A DNA stretch of 41,543 bases from Alloalcanivorax balearicus MACL04 (GCF_025532145.1 NZ_ARXS01000036.1:1-41543); one strand, 5' to 3'. Numbered from the stretch's first letter, positions 23,465 to 32,301 are shown. Notes: generated by a model from the letters alone, not told the origin. Program-made: numbers and translations.

Positions 23465-24379
23465 ATGACCGTGAATCAGAAACCGACGTCCGGGATCAGT
23501 GAGCCGACGATCCCGGGACCTCACCCGGCGCCGAGCAAGCCGGCAAGCGCCTTGCCCCGGGGGGCGTGTGATACCCACGCCCATCTGTTTGGCCCGCAAA
23601 GTCAGTACCCGTATCAGCCCAACCGCAGTTACACACCGCCGGATGCTTCCGAGGACGCCTATCGGGGTCTGTTGCACACCCTGGGTTTTCAGCGTGCGGT
23701 GCTGGTGCAGCCCAGCGTTTACGGCACCGATAACCGGCGCATGCTGGACGCCCTGGCCCGCAGGCGCGCTGACGATGATATCCAATGGCGTGGCATCGCC
23801 GTGGTGGATAACCGCATCAGCGACGCCGAGCTTGAGCGTATGCATGAGGCCGGGGTTCGCGGCGTGCGTGTCAATCTGGTATTTCCCGGCGGCCTGACGT
23901 TCGCGGACGTTGAACTGCTGTCCCGGCGAATCGCCGGGCTGGGATGGCATGTTCAGTTCCTGGTGGACGTGTCGCGGTTCGAACGGCTGGTCGAGCGCCT
24001 GGACCGTCTGCCCACCGACAGCGTGGTCGACCACATGGGCCATATTCCCACCCACCGGGGAATCGAACATCCCGGATTCCGGGCTCTTCTGGAGTTGCTG
24101 CAAGGTGGGCGCACCTGGGTCAAACTCACCGGACCGAACCGCATTACCGCCCTGGAGCGCGCGCCGTTTCACGATGTGGACCCGTTCTTCTCCACGCTGC
24201 TGGAGGCTCGGGCGGACCGTTGCCTGTTCGGGACGGATTGGCCTCACGTGCAACTTCCAGGGCCAATCCCGGACGATGGGGATCTGGTCAATGAGTTTCT
24301 GCGCCTGGTTCCGGACCTGTCGATCAGAAAACAGGTGCTGGCCGACAATCCCGCCCGTCTTTACCAGTTCGACGACTGA
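23465..24379 (+). CDS. LigI/COG3618-type amidohydrolase, last gene of the TRAP operon
   Basis: 304 residues. Metal-site motif CDTHAH (D36, H38, H40), RSYTPPDAS, VQPSVYGTDNRRMLDAL, AGVRGVRVNL, DHMGH and FGTDWPH are all present, as in the amidohydrolase-2 group containing 2-pyrone-4,6-dicarboxylate lactonase and related sugar-lactone hydrolases. By eye it aligns over its whole length with the C-terminal domain of the divergent GntR fusion, so the two are paralogues. No signal peptide; it is cytoplasmic. It should open a lactone or hydrolyse a related bond in the compound brought in by DctPQM. The exact substrate cannot be read from sequence. Confidence 0.88.
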   Translation: MTVNQKPTSGISEPTIPGPHPAPSKPASALPRGACDTHAHLFGPQSQYPYQPNRSYTPPDASEDAYRGLLHTLGFQRAVLVQPSVYGTDNRRMLDALARRRADDDIQWRGIAVVDNRISDAELERMHEAGVRGVRVNLVFPGGLTFADVELLSRRIAGLGWHVQFLVDVSRFERLVERLDRLPTDSVVDHMGHIPTHRGIEHPGFRALLELLQGGRTWVKLTGPNRITALERAPFHDVDPFFSTLLEARADRCLFGTDWPHVQLPGPIPDDGDLVNEFLRLVPDLSIRKQVLADNPARLYQFDD

Positions 24380-24382
24380 GCC

Positions 24383-24410
24383 GGGAAGCATGGGTCTTTC
24401 CGTGCTTCCC
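24383..24410. terminator. Stem-loop after the TRAP operon
   Basis: GGGAAGCA (24383-24390) pairs with TGCTTCCC (24403-24410) around a 12-base loop. It starts four bases after the amidohydrolase stop and lies between convergent genes. No clear T run follows, so it may be an RNA-stabilising hairpin or a weak terminator. Confidence 0.4.
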
Positions 24411-24436
24411 GTGCTTCCTGTCCGTGCCGTGGGCGA

Positions 24437-25612
24437 TCAGTCTTCCAGGGCGAAGCGCAATCCGGCGTTCTGTTCCAGGCGCCGGATCAGTTTGTCTCCC
24501 ATGGCCGGCGCCGTGGTCCAGATGCCACCGGGGGTGTCGGTGGCATCCCGCAGCAGACACAGGGCGCTCTCGGTGATCATGCGCGAGGTGGAACCGTAAC
24601 CGGGATCCTTGTCACCGGAGACGCTAGCGGCGAGGGTCCGGTCGTCGGCGGTTTCACCCAGGAACAGTACATCGTAGAAACCGTTTTCCCGCTCCTCCTT
24701 GCCCGGTCCCTCGCCGGGCTTGGGCGCTTTGTCACCGGTCAGGGAACGATCGTTGGCGACGGCCTGGGCGGTGGCCTCGCCTTTGTCGCCGGGGCCGGTG
24801 AGGATCATCTCATCGTAGACGAAGTCCTCGCCGTAGGGATGACCGAGCAGGAAGTTGGAGCGGTGCACGTTGCGGGTATTGATGGCCGCCATGATGAAAG
24901 GCGCCGCCCAACTGCCGAGGGTTTGGTCATACTCGATCTCGGCGGCCGGAGGCTGCTTCGGGCCTTCGAAGCCCGGGGTCAGCGCGAACGGGTTCACCAG
25001 CAGCTTACGGACTTCCGCGTCCCGCGCCGCGGCCAGGGTGGCCTGCAGGCTGGCGGCGGTGCCGCCGGAGAACGTGCCCTTCATTCGCCGTACCCGTCCC
25101 TTGACGCGGGGCAGCGGAGCGCCCAGTTTGGCCCGCGCCTGTTCCTGCAGGAACCAGACGCCGAGGTCGAACGGGATGGAGTCGAAGCCGCAGGAGAAAA
25201 CGATGCGGGCGCCGCTGCTTTGCGCCTGCTCCTGGTACTTATCGACCATCTGACGCATCCACGCCACTTCGCCGCACAGATCCACGTAGTCGGTACCGGC
25301 GCCGGCACAGGCGGCCACCAGGGGCTCGCCATAGAGCTGATAAGGCCCGACGGTGGTCAGCACCAGCCGGGTCCGCCGCGCCAGGGCGCGCAGGCTGTCG
25401 GCGTCGGTGACGTCGGCCTTGAGGATCGCCACGCCGGGATCAATGCCGAGTTCGTCGCGTATCTGTTCCAGCTTGCTTTCGTTGCGGCCGGCCAGGGCCC
25501 AGCGCAGCCCACCGTCTGTGCCATAGCGCTCCTGTACGTACTCCGCCACCAGGCGGCCAGTGAAACCACTGGCGCCGAATACAATCAGATCAAACTCCCG
25601 TGCCTCGCTCAT
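24437..25612 (-). CDS. Saccharopine-dehydrogenase-like NAD(P)-binding oxidoreductase
   Basis: 391 residues. The N-terminal Rossmann motif is IVFGASGFTGRLVAEY (about 10-25), followed by WALAGRNESKL, ADVTDADSLRALA and TTVGPYQLYGEPLV, typical of the saccharopine dehydrogenase/trans-acting enoyl reductase group. CGFDSIPFDLG around residue 145 is a strong family signature. These enzymes are widespread in lipid-rich bacteria and their reactions are mostly uncharacterised; lysine metabolism is not implied. The start at 25612 is chosen because the family begins just before the Rossmann motif and GGGAAG lies upstream. Confidence 0.82.
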   Translation of the reverse strand: MSEAREFDLIVFGASGFTGRLVAEYVQERYGTDGGLRWALAGRNESKLEQIRDELGIDPGVAILKADVTDADSLRALARRTRLVLTTVGPYQLYGEPLVAACAGAGTDYVDLCGEVAWMRQMVDKYQEQAQSSGARIVFSCGFDSIPFDLGVWFLQEQARAKLGAPLPRVKGRVRRMKGTFSGGTAASLQATLAAARDAEVRKLLVNPFALTPGFEGPKQPPAAEIEYDQTLGSWAAPFIMAAINTRNVHRSNFLLGHPYGEDFVYDEMILTGPGDKGEATAQAVANDRSLTGDKAPKPGEGPGKEERENGFYDVLFLGETADDRTLAASVSGDKDPGYGSTSRMITESALCLLRDATDTPGGIWTTAPAMGDKLIRRLEQNAGLRFALED

Positions 25613-25748
25613 GATTCTTCCCATTCTATTGTTTGCCAGCGGGCTCTCGGCCCTCGCGAGCCTCAACCGTAAGCCGTCAGCGGCGTTCAGGGCAACCGGT
25701 AGCGATGTCGGTGGTATGATGGGCGCGATCCAGAGAAGGGGGTGCCCG

Positions 25749-26423
25749 GTGACGGAACACATTTTGATTGTCGATGATGAGCCTCGGGTGGCGGAGCCGC
25801 TGATCTTCGCTTTGCAGCGGGAGCATTTTCAGGTCACCCATGTGGAACGTGGTGAACAGGCCTTGGCGCGGTTGGACGGCGACAGCCCGGCGCTGGTGGT
25901 GCTGGACGTGGGGCTGCCGGATCTCAATGGCTTCGAGGTTCTCAAACAATTACGCCGTTCCAGCGAAGTGCCGGTGTTGTTCCTCACTGCCCGCCAGGAT
26001 GAGGTGGATCGCATTCTCGGTCTGGAACTGGGTGGTGACGACTACGTCACCAAGCCTTTCAGTCCGCGCGAAGTGGTGGCGCGCATCCGTGCCATTCTCA
26101 AGCGTCTGGATAAAGGCACGCCGGCGCCCGTGGCGGAAGGAAGGGAATGGCGGGTGGACGAGCAGGCCGCAAAGGCCTGGTTTCGGGATCAGGCGCTGTC
26201 GTTGACGCGCTCTGAATTCCTTATTCTCGAAGCGCTGGTGAAACATCCGGGCCAGGTGTTCAGCCGCGCCCGGCTGCTGGATATCTGTGGCAGTGACGAG
26301 GACAGCTTCGAGCGGGCCGTGGATACCCATATCAAGACTCTGCGCGGCAAGCTGCGACCGCTGGGCGGGGACGCCTGGATCGTCACCCGGCGCGGTCTCG
26401 GCTACGTGCTGGAGCGGCCATGA
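25749..26423 (+). CDS. creB: Two-component response regulator CreB
   Basis: 224 residues beginning with GTG at 25749; AAGGGGG lies about eight bases upstream and homology begins at once (TEHILIVDDE). The receiver domain has Asp9/Asp10, phospho-acceptor Asp53 in VVLDVGLPD, Thr80 and Lys102 (TKPFSPREV). The C-terminal OmpR-type winged helix (about 125-222) contains LTRSEFLILEALVKHPG, DTHIKTLRGKLR and TRRGLGYVLERP. It resembles CreB more than other OmpR regulators, and the downstream creC and creD order confirms the assignment. The ATG of creC overlaps its stop (ATGA). Confidence 0.9.
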   Translation: MTEHILIVDDEPRVAEPLIFALQREHFQVTHVERGEQALARLDGDSPALVVLDVGLPDLNGFEVLKQLRRSSEVPVLFLTARQDEVDRILGLELGGDDYVTKPFSPREVVARIRAILKRLDKGTPAPVAEGREWRVDEQAAKAWFRDQALSLTRSEFLILEALVKHPGQVFSRARLLDICGSDEDSFERAVDTHIKTLRGKLRPLGGDAWIVTRRGLGYVLERP

Positions 26424-27835
26424 AACTCAGCGGTCAGTTCCTGCTGATCTTCTTCCTGATCATGGGGCTGGTGAGCTGGTTCACCATGGATCTGGTGCTG
26501 GATGAGGCCCAGCCGCTGGTGCGCCAGTCCGCGGAGGAAACCCTGGTGGACGCCGCCAATCTGCTGGCGGAGGTGATCGCCATGGATACCCGGGGGGACG
26601 AACTGGCGGTTACCCCGGCGCTGCGCTCGGCGCTGAGGCGGTACGCTCAGCGGCTGCCGGGTGCCAAGATCTGGGGATTGAGCAAAAATCGCATCGATAC
26701 CCACATCTATATCACCAGCGCCGATGGCATCGTTCTGTTTGACTCGCGCGGCGAGAACGAAGGTAAGGATTTTTCCCGCTGGAACGATGTGCACCTGACC
26801 TTGCAGGGCAAATATGGCGCTCGCACCACTCGCACCGACCCTAATGACCCGGCGTCCTCGGTGTTGTATGTGGCGGCGCCGGTGCGCCATGACGGGACGC
26901 TGATCGGTGTGGTGACCCTGGGCAAGCCGGGGGCGGCCATCGAGCCGTTCATCGAGCAGGCGGAGCAGCGTCTGATTGGTTACGGCTGGCAGGCGCTGGT
27001 TGCCTGTCTGTTGCTGGGTATCGGTCTGGCCTGGTGGATCAGCCACCGGGTCGGGCGGCTGCGCGGCTATGCCCTGGCGGTGGCCGATGGGCGCAGGCCA
27101 TCGCCGCCCCGTTTCCGTGTGCATGATGAGATTCGCGAACTGGCCGATGCCGTCACCGCCATGCGCCGCCGCCTGGAGGAACGGGCGCGACTGGAGAATC
27201 ACATCACCATGCTGACCCACGAAATGAAGAGTCCGCTGGCGGCCATTCGGGGGGCCGGGGAGATTCTGGCCGAGGAGGTGAGCGAACCCGCTCTGAGCCG
27301 GCTGACCGGAAATGTGGTGCACGAGAGTCAGCGGCTCAGCGATTTGCTGGATCGCATGCTGGCGCTGGCGCGGCTGGAAAAACTGGAAAGTCTGCCGCCC
27401 CGGGAACAGCAGCGGTTGGCGTCGTTGCTGGAGGAATGGCAGCTCAGCCGCCAGGTGCTGTTGGATGAGAAACGGCTGAGTGTGGCGTTGAGCGGCGAGC
27501 CGGTATTGCGGGTGGAACCGGATACTACCCGTCTGGCCCTGTTCAATCTGCTCGACAATGCCCTGCGGTTCGCCGAACCGGGTTCCACCATCGACGTCGG
27601 CGGCTGGCGGGAGGAGGGCCTGCAGGGTATCGACGTCAGCAATCGGGGGCCGTGTATTCCGGACTACGCGCTGGCCCGGGTCACCGAGCGATTTTACTCG
27701 CTGCCGGCGCCGGGGGAGGAAAAAAGCTCCGGGCTCGGACTGGCCATGGTGGAAGAAATCGGTGAGCTGCACGGCGGCTGGTTGCAGGTGGAAAACCTGG
27801 AGCAGGGCGTGCGGGTGCGGTTGTGCCTGGGGTAG
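26420..27835 (+). CDS. creC: Sensor histidine kinase CreC
   Basis: 471 residues. An N-terminal membrane span (about 5-25), a periplasmic sensor region, a second span (about 188-207, LVACLLLGIGLAWWI) and a HAMP-like linker come first. The dimerisation/phospho-acceptor helix contains His267 in THEMKSPLAAIRG. The ATPase domain has the N box around Asn380 (FNLLDNALRFAEP) and SSGLGLAMVEEI. It phosphorylates CreB, to which it is translationally coupled. In enterobacteria and pseudomonads CreBC responds to carbon metabolism or cell-wall stress; the signal here is unknown. Confidence 0.92.
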   Translation: MKLSGQFLLIFFLIMGLVSWFTMDLVLDEAQPLVRQSAEETLVDAANLLAEVIAMDTRGDELAVTPALRSALRRYAQRLPGAKIWGLSKNRIDTHIYITSADGIVLFDSRGENEGKDFSRWNDVHLTLQGKYGARTTRTDPNDPASSVLYVAAPVRHDGTLIGVVTLGKPGAAIEPFIEQAEQRLIGYGWQALVACLLLGIGLAWWISHRVGRLRGYALAVADGRRPSPPRFRVHDEIRELADAVTAMRRRLEERARLENHITMLTHEMKSPLAAIRGAGEILAEEVSEPALSRLTGNVVHESQRLSDLLDRMLALARLEKLESLPPREQQRLASLLEEWQLSRQVLLDEKRLSVALSGEPVLRVEPDTTRLALFNLLDNALRFAEPGSTIDVGGWREEGLQGIDVSNRGPCIPDYALARVTERFYSLPAPGEEKSSGLGLAMVEEIGELHGGWLQVENLEQGVRVRLCLG

Positions 27836-27940
27836 CAAGCATGAGATCGGGGGTCACTTAAGCGCCGCTTCCTCACAAAACCCCCACACTCCTCTCAAAC
27901 GGCGCGGGCAAGCTGGGCACTCCAAAGAGGGGAGTGACCC

Positions 27941-29290
27941 ATGGCTTCTTACAGTCCACTACGGAAAATCCTGATGATCTGCGGCCTGATGCTGGTGCTG
28001 GTCGGTCCGCTGTTGATGATTCAGGTGAAAATCGATGAGCGCCAGAACCGCGCGCGGCTGGTGAGCTACGAAATCAGCAACCAATTCGCCAAGGAACAGA
28101 CGTTGGTCGGGCCGCTGTTGATGGTGCCGCGCGTGCGCGAGTACTGGGCGACGGAGAGCACCCGCGATGCCACCGAGGAAGAAGCGGTGAGCCCGCGCCG
28201 CAAGCTGCGCCGTGACCTGGATCGTTATCTGCCGGATACCCTGGATATCGAGGGCAATCTGCAAAGCCGCATGCTGTACCGTGGCATTTACGGTACACCG
28301 GTGTATCAGAGCGTGATTGAACTGGAGGCGCGTTTCCCGGCGGAATGGCTGCAGGCCGCCAAAGCGGATTCCTCTATCGTGTCGTCCGGCACGCCGCTGC
28401 TGGTGTTTCGGGTTGGCGACCTGCGCGGCCTGGTGGAGCGGCCGGTGTTGCGTATCGGCGAGCGCACGTTGCCGTTGGTGGAGCCGGCGTCGATGCCTTC
28501 CGTGCTGCAAGGCGGCGGTGTGGTGGCGGCGCCTTTGCCGGAGGATTTGTCCGGCCCCTTCACGGTCCGTCTGCGTTTGAACCTGAACGGCAGCACCAGC
28601 CTGGCGGCGTTGCCGATGGCCAAGGAAACCCGCATGACCCTGCGTGGCGACTGGCCACATCCGAGCTTCTCCGGATTGATGCTGCCGGCGGAACGGGAGG
28701 TCAGCGAGGACGGTTTCATCGGTCGCTGGCAGACCAACAGCCTGGCGGCTTCCAGCGCCATCGACTGCCTGCAAAGCGATGGTCATTGCAGGGATGACAG
28801 CCAGCTTTTGCGCGTTGACCTGGTGCAGCCGGTCACCGGTCTGCTTTCCAGTGAACGGGCCTTGAAGTACAGCTTTCTGATTGTTGGACTGACGTTCGCC
28901 GCCTTCTTCCTGTTCGAAGTGATGCGCCGGGTGGCCATGCACCCGATGCAGTATTTGCTGGTGGGGCTGGCGCTGGCGATGTTTTACCTGCTGCTGGTGG
29001 CGCTGGGCGAGCACGTGGACTTTGTCTGGGCCTATGTATCGGGCGCGGTGGCCTGCGTGGGGTTGATCGGGGTGTACCTGAGCGCGGTGCTGAAGTCGAA
29101 ACTGGCGGGCTGGGGATTCGCTCTGGCGCAGTTGGTCGTGCTGGGGTTGTTGTTCGGCATCCTGATGGCTGAGGACTACGCGCTGTTGATGGGGTCGTTG
29201 TTGCTGTTCGCTGCGCTGGCGGCAGTGATGATTCTGACTCGCCGGGTCGATTGGCACGGGCTGGCCCAACGCGGAGGAGCGTCCTCATGA
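27941..29290 (+). CDS. creD: Inner membrane protein CreD
   Basis: 449 residues. A first membrane span (about 9-28, LMICGLMLVLVGPLLMIQV) precedes a large periplasmic part with the CreD landmarks VGPLLMVPRV, YRGIYGTPVYQS and VQPVTGLLSSERALKYSFL. A C-terminal cluster of six or so spans follows (about 305-440; HPMQYLLVGLALAMFYLLLVALGEH, here split as HPMQYLLVGLA and MFYLLLVALGEH). CreD is the main CreBC-regulated envelope protein in related bacteria. GGGGAG precedes the ATG. It follows creC after 105 bases and its stop overlaps the next start. Confidence 0.93.
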   Translation: MASYSPLRKILMICGLMLVLVGPLLMIQVKIDERQNRARLVSYEISNQFAKEQTLVGPLLMVPRVREYWATESTRDATEEEAVSPRRKLRRDLDRYLPDTLDIEGNLQSRMLYRGIYGTPVYQSVIELEARFPAEWLQAAKADSSIVSSGTPLLVFRVGDLRGLVERPVLRIGERTLPLVEPASMPSVLQGGGVVAAPLPEDLSGPFTVRLRLNLNGSTSLAALPMAKETRMTLRGDWPHPSFSGLMLPAEREVSEDGFIGRWQTNSLAASSAIDCLQSDGHCRDDSQLLRVDLVQPVTGLLSSERALKYSFLIVGLTFAAFFLFEVMRRVAMHPMQYLLVGLALAMFYLLLVALGEHVDFVWAYVSGAVACVGLIGVYLSAVLKSKLAGWGFALAQLVVLGLLFGILMAEDYALLMGSLLLFAALAAVMILTRRVDWHGLAQRGGASS

Positions 29291-29718
29291 GTGTGCGATG
29301 CGAACACGCGCTGCGCCTGCGCGGCCTGATCGATGGCGGGGTCTGGCAACAGGCCGAAGAAGAGTTGCAATGGTTGCGGCAGAGTTACCCGGAGAGCGCG
29401 GCTCTGTGCAGCATAGAGGGCATCTATTGGGCACAGTGCGGGGACTGGCCCCGCGCTCTGTGCCGTTTTCAGCGCGCGTTGGTATGGAACCGGGATGACG
29501 CCAACACCGTGTTCAATCTGGGTGTGACCTGGTGCCAGTTGGGCGCGCCGCTCAGAGGGCGGTTGCTGATGGATTATGCGGACCAGATGAAGGCCGATCA
29601 GCCGCTGCCCGCTGTGCTTACGTGGCGTCTGCCGCGCCCGTCCTTGCCGCAACCGGAGCGGTTTCCGGCTGTTGCGGGAAGGGCGGCCACCAGGCGTGTA
29701 CCCGGCCTTGTTCGATAA
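29287..29718 (+). CDS. Small TPR-like protein coupled to creD
   Basis: 143 residues. The first 110 residues look like two or three tetratricopeptide helices (GVWQQAEEELQWLRQSYPE, GIYWAQCGDWPRALCRFQRAL, NTVFNLGVTWCQLG). The start at 29287 overlaps the creD stop as ATGA, with GGAGGAG eight bases upstream, so it belongs to the cre transcript. The last 34 residues are Pro/Arg-rich and lie antisense to the end of the convergent PLP enzyme gene, an overlap of 101 bases. No signal peptide; a cytoplasmic adaptor is plausible, but its function is unknown. Confidence 0.68.
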   Translation: MSVRCEHALRLRGLIDGGVWQQAEEELQWLRQSYPESAALCSIEGIYWAQCGDWPRALCRFQRALVWNRDDANTVFNLGVTWCQLGAPLRGRLLMDYADQMKADQPLPAVLTWRLPRPSLPQPERFPAVAGRAATRRVPGLVR

Positions 29719-30931
29719 CCGCCAGGTCACCGAATTGCAGCAATACGAACTCGCTCTGGGTGGGACGGAAAAAGATCTGGTCGTCCTCGCGCAGGGCGGT
29801 GGCGGGAGCGCCGTTGAACATCATCTGATTGGTGCTGATGCCATACACCGGATTGGCGCGGATGCCTTGCGGGGAGGCGGGCTCGGCTTTCCAGGCGCCG
29901 CCGTAGATGAAATAGGTTTGGCGCCGGTTCGGATCCCACCAGGACCAGATTTCGCCGAGGGGCAGCGGCCCCGGCAATTGCAGCCCCGGTAGTCTTTTCA
30001 GAACCGGAGCGGCGATGAAGGTGGCGGGCTGGAAGTCCTCCAGGGTATCCAGGTCGAAGTCGGTGGGCTTGAGCAGACAGGAACCGGCGGCCAGTTCGTT
30101 CAACGGCGTGTCGTCACCGTGCAGGCGCAGCGTCGGACTGCCGGCGCCGTTGAAGGTCAGCGATTGTTTTCGGTAGGCCGGTTCCAACCGATACAGACGC
30201 TCGATGAAAGCACGATAACGATCCTGGGACTTGCGCAGACTGGTGTCGCGGTCCTCGATCCAGCCGGGCAGTTTACCCACCTGAGCGTCGTAACCCATGA
30301 AGCCGCTGAAGGCCAGGTGTTCGGGATGGGCGTGGATCAACGCCAGCAGCTCGTCCAGTTGTTCGGCTTCGGTGAGGCCGCCACGATGCAGCCCCACGTC
30401 GATTTCCACATTGATCAGCAGCCGTCGGTTCAGGCGCCGGGCCAGGGCGAGGTACTGTTGGAGGCGCTCGCTACTGTCGATCAGCCATTGCAGTTGCCGG
30501 TCCGGATCAAAGCCGTTTTCGGGCAACATCTGGTAAAACAGAGCGGCGGCGCTTACGGGCATCGGCTTGCCCAGCAGCAGATCGCAGTCCGGCTCCGCCG
30601 CCGCCATGGCGGTGATGAACGGTTGGTGAAACACCATCACCCGACGTGTTCCGGTCAGCGCCATGACTTCGCGTACCAGCGGGACACTGGGCAGAGACTT
30701 GGCAACGATGCGGTAGTGGCGGCCCGCCGGCAGTCCGGCCACCAGTTGCGCGCAGTTGGCGGCCAGCCGTTTCCGGTCAATCAATAGCAGCGGCCGCCCC
30801 GGGCCTTCGCGCAGGGTATCGTTGAGCGTCTGAAAGTAGGGCGCATGGGGGTGGCCTTGATCATCGGGCTTGAGCCACCAGGCCAGCGCCGCGCCGCCGG
30901 CCAGGGCAAGCAGGAAATGACGTCGTTTCAT
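29618..30931 (-). CDS. DSD1-like PLP-dependent amino-acid aldolase/racemase family enzyme, predicted Tat-exported
   Basis: 437 residues. The N-terminus MKRRHFLLALAGGAALAWWL fits a twin-arginine leader (KRRHFLL). Residues about 45-290 form an alanine-racemase-type barrel with PLP Lys78 in YRIVAKSLP, and LINVEIDVGLHRGGL. The C-terminal domain (about 300-425) resembles the D-serine dehydratase-like domain with a metal-site His/Cys region, but the key residues were not identified with confidence. The family includes D-threonine aldolase and D-serine dehydratase. Its ATG overlaps the stop of the flavoprotein gene (ATGA). Export of a pre-folded PLP enzyme is an inference from the leader. Confidence 0.78.
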   Translation of the reverse strand: MKRRHFLLALAGGAALAWWLKPDDQGHPHAPYFQTLNDTLREGPGRPLLLIDRKRLAANCAQLVAGLPAGRHYRIVAKSLPSVPLVREVMALTGTRRVMVFHQPFITAMAAAEPDCDLLLGKPMPVSAAALFYQMLPENGFDPDRQLQWLIDSSERLQQYLALARRLNRRLLINVEIDVGLHRGGLTEAEQLDELLALIHAHPEHLAFSGFMGYDAQVGKLPGWIEDRDTSLRKSQDRYRAFIERLYRLEPAYRKQSLTFNGAGSPTLRLHGDDTPLNELAAGSCLLKPTDFDLDTLEDFQPATFIAAPVLKRLPGLQLPGPLPLGEIWSWWDPNRRQTYFIYGGAWKAEPASPQGIRANPVYGISTNQMMFNGAPATALREDDQIFFRPTQSEFVLLQFGDLAVIEQGRVHAWWPPFPQQPETAPVAARTGAADAT

Positions 30932-32301
30932 GGGCGGCCTCCGGTTTCGATTCCCAATACCCGGCGCAGATAGGGATTGAGCATTCTGCCTTCGGGGTCG
31001 AACTCACGACGCAACGCCAGGAAATCGTCGAAGCGCGGGTAAAGGGGGCGCAGACGGGTCGCGTCGAGGCTGTGCAACTTGCCCCAGTGGGGCCGCCCGG
31101 CGAAGCGCTGAAAGATCGGTTCCACCGCGTCGAACAGCGGCCGGTAGTCCTGTTTGTAGTATTGGTGCACGGAAATGCTGGCGCCGGCACGTTCGCTGAA
31201 CATGGACAGCAGGGTGTCGTCGGCGGCGGTGTAGCGGTATTCGATCGGAAAGAACACGTTGATGTCCTGATCACGGATCCGCTCACAGACCTCGCGCAGG
31301 CAGTCCAGGCCATCATCGGCGGGCACTGTGTATTCCATCTCATTGAAGCGGACCGTGCGGCGATTGGCGTAAATGCGGTGGGCCGGTCCGTTTCGCACCT
31401 GGTCACTGACGAACAGGGTCACCAGCTTTTGCAGGGTGGCGGTGAGCCAGGGCGCGCGCAGGCTCAGTTCACAGACCATTTCCAACAAATCATTGCTGTC
31501 GTCCTGGATCAGCGGCTGGTCTTCCTGATCGGTGAGCTCCATGGTTTTGACGATGGCGGTGCGACCGAGCGGAAAGGCGAAAAACTCAATATTGCGATAG
31601 CGGTCCCGGTTGGCGCCGACAAAGTCGATGGCTTCGTCCAGCGGCAGGGTCCAGGTGTGTTCTCGCAGACGGTAGGCCGGGTCGCCGCGCAACGTCACCT
31701 GGGTCGCCACCCCGAGGGCGCCGAGACCGCAGCAGGCGGCTTGAAAAGCGTCGCCGTCACCGGCGGTCAGGGACACCGCTTCGCCATCCGGGCGCACGAC
31801 CCGCAGTGCTCCTACCTGGGCGCTGAGGCAGGGCAGGGTGATGCCGGTGCCGTGGGTGCCGGTGGCGATGGCGCCGGCCAGGGACTGCAGGTTGATATCC
31901 GGCTCGTTGCGGAAGCTGCGGCCGACCTGCCAGGCCTGGGCGGACGCCGCGCCCAGCCGGGTGCCGGCGCCGAAGGTCAGATGGCCATTGTCGTCCTGAC
32001 CGCGCAGGCCGTTAAGGGCTTCCAGGGACAGCAGGGTGTCATCGGTGGGAACAATGGGGCTGAAAGAGTGGCTGCCGCCGAACGCTCGTACGGTGCCGCT
32101 GCTTTGGCGCAACAGATCGGCCAGCTGATTTTCGGCGGCGGGATAGAGAAGTTGCTTCGGCGTGGCGCTCTGGTTGCCGGACCAGTTATTCCAGGATGGG
32201 GGCTGTTCGGCGCGGCCGCGGGCGGACAACGGCAGAATGGCGGCGCCGGCGGTGACGAGCAAGGCCTTCAGCAGGGCGCGCCGCGGCAGTGTTGGCAGCA
32301 T
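30928..32301 (-). CDS. FAD-linked oxidoreductase of the D-arabinono-1,4-lactone/L-gulonolactone oxidase type, predicted Tat-exported
   Basis: 457 residues. The leader LPRRALLKALLVTAGAAIL is a twin-arginine signal (RRALLKA). The FAD-binding domain carries VRAFGGSHSFSP with His78 at the position that binds FAD covalently in this family, and the C-terminal ALO domain includes the conserved HWGKLH motif around 407. Family members oxidise aldonolactones or polyols and reduce oxygen or another acceptor. AAGGATCC precedes the ATG at 32301. It overlaps the downstream PLP enzyme gene, so the two are co-translated; whether they act on one substrate is unknown. Confidence 0.87.
   Translation of the reverse strand: MLPTLPRRALLKALLVTAGAAILPLSARGRAEQPPSWNNWSGNQSATPKQLLYPAAENQLADLLRQSSGTVRAFGGSHSFSPIVPTDDTLLSLEALNGLRGQDDNGHLTFGAGTRLGAASAQAWQVGRSFRNEPDINLQSLAGAIATGTHGTGITLPCLSAQVGALRVVRPDGEAVSLTAGDGDAFQAACCGLGALGVATQVTLRGDPAYRLREHTWTLPLDEAIDFVGANRDRYRNIEFFAFPLGRTAIVKTMELTDQEDQPLIQDDSNDLLEMVCELSLRAPWLTATLQKLVTLFVSDQVRNGPAHRIYANRRTVRFNEMEYTVPADDGLDCLREVCERIRDQDINVFFPIEYRYTAADDTLLSMFSERAGASISVHQYYKQDYRPLFDAVEPIFQRFAGRPHWGKLHSLDATRLRPLYPRFDDFLALRREFDPEGRMLNPYLRRVLGIETGGRP

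Noticed and set aside
23138-24391. 417-codon minus-strand ORF antisense to the amidohydrolase and end of dctM
   Set aside because: Shadow frame of two well-supported genes; no motifs and Gln/His/Arg-rich composition.
26402-27838. 478-codon minus-strand ORF antisense to creC
   Set aside because: Covers the kinase almost exactly on the other strand; the plus frame has complete histidine kinase motifs.
27851-27940. Inverted GGGTCACT (27851-27858) and AGTGACCC (27933-27940) flanking the creC-creD gap, considered as a Cre tag
   Set aside because: The known CreB site is a direct TTCAC-N6-TTCAC repeat, which is absent here; the 8-base arms are 74 bases apart and could be chance.
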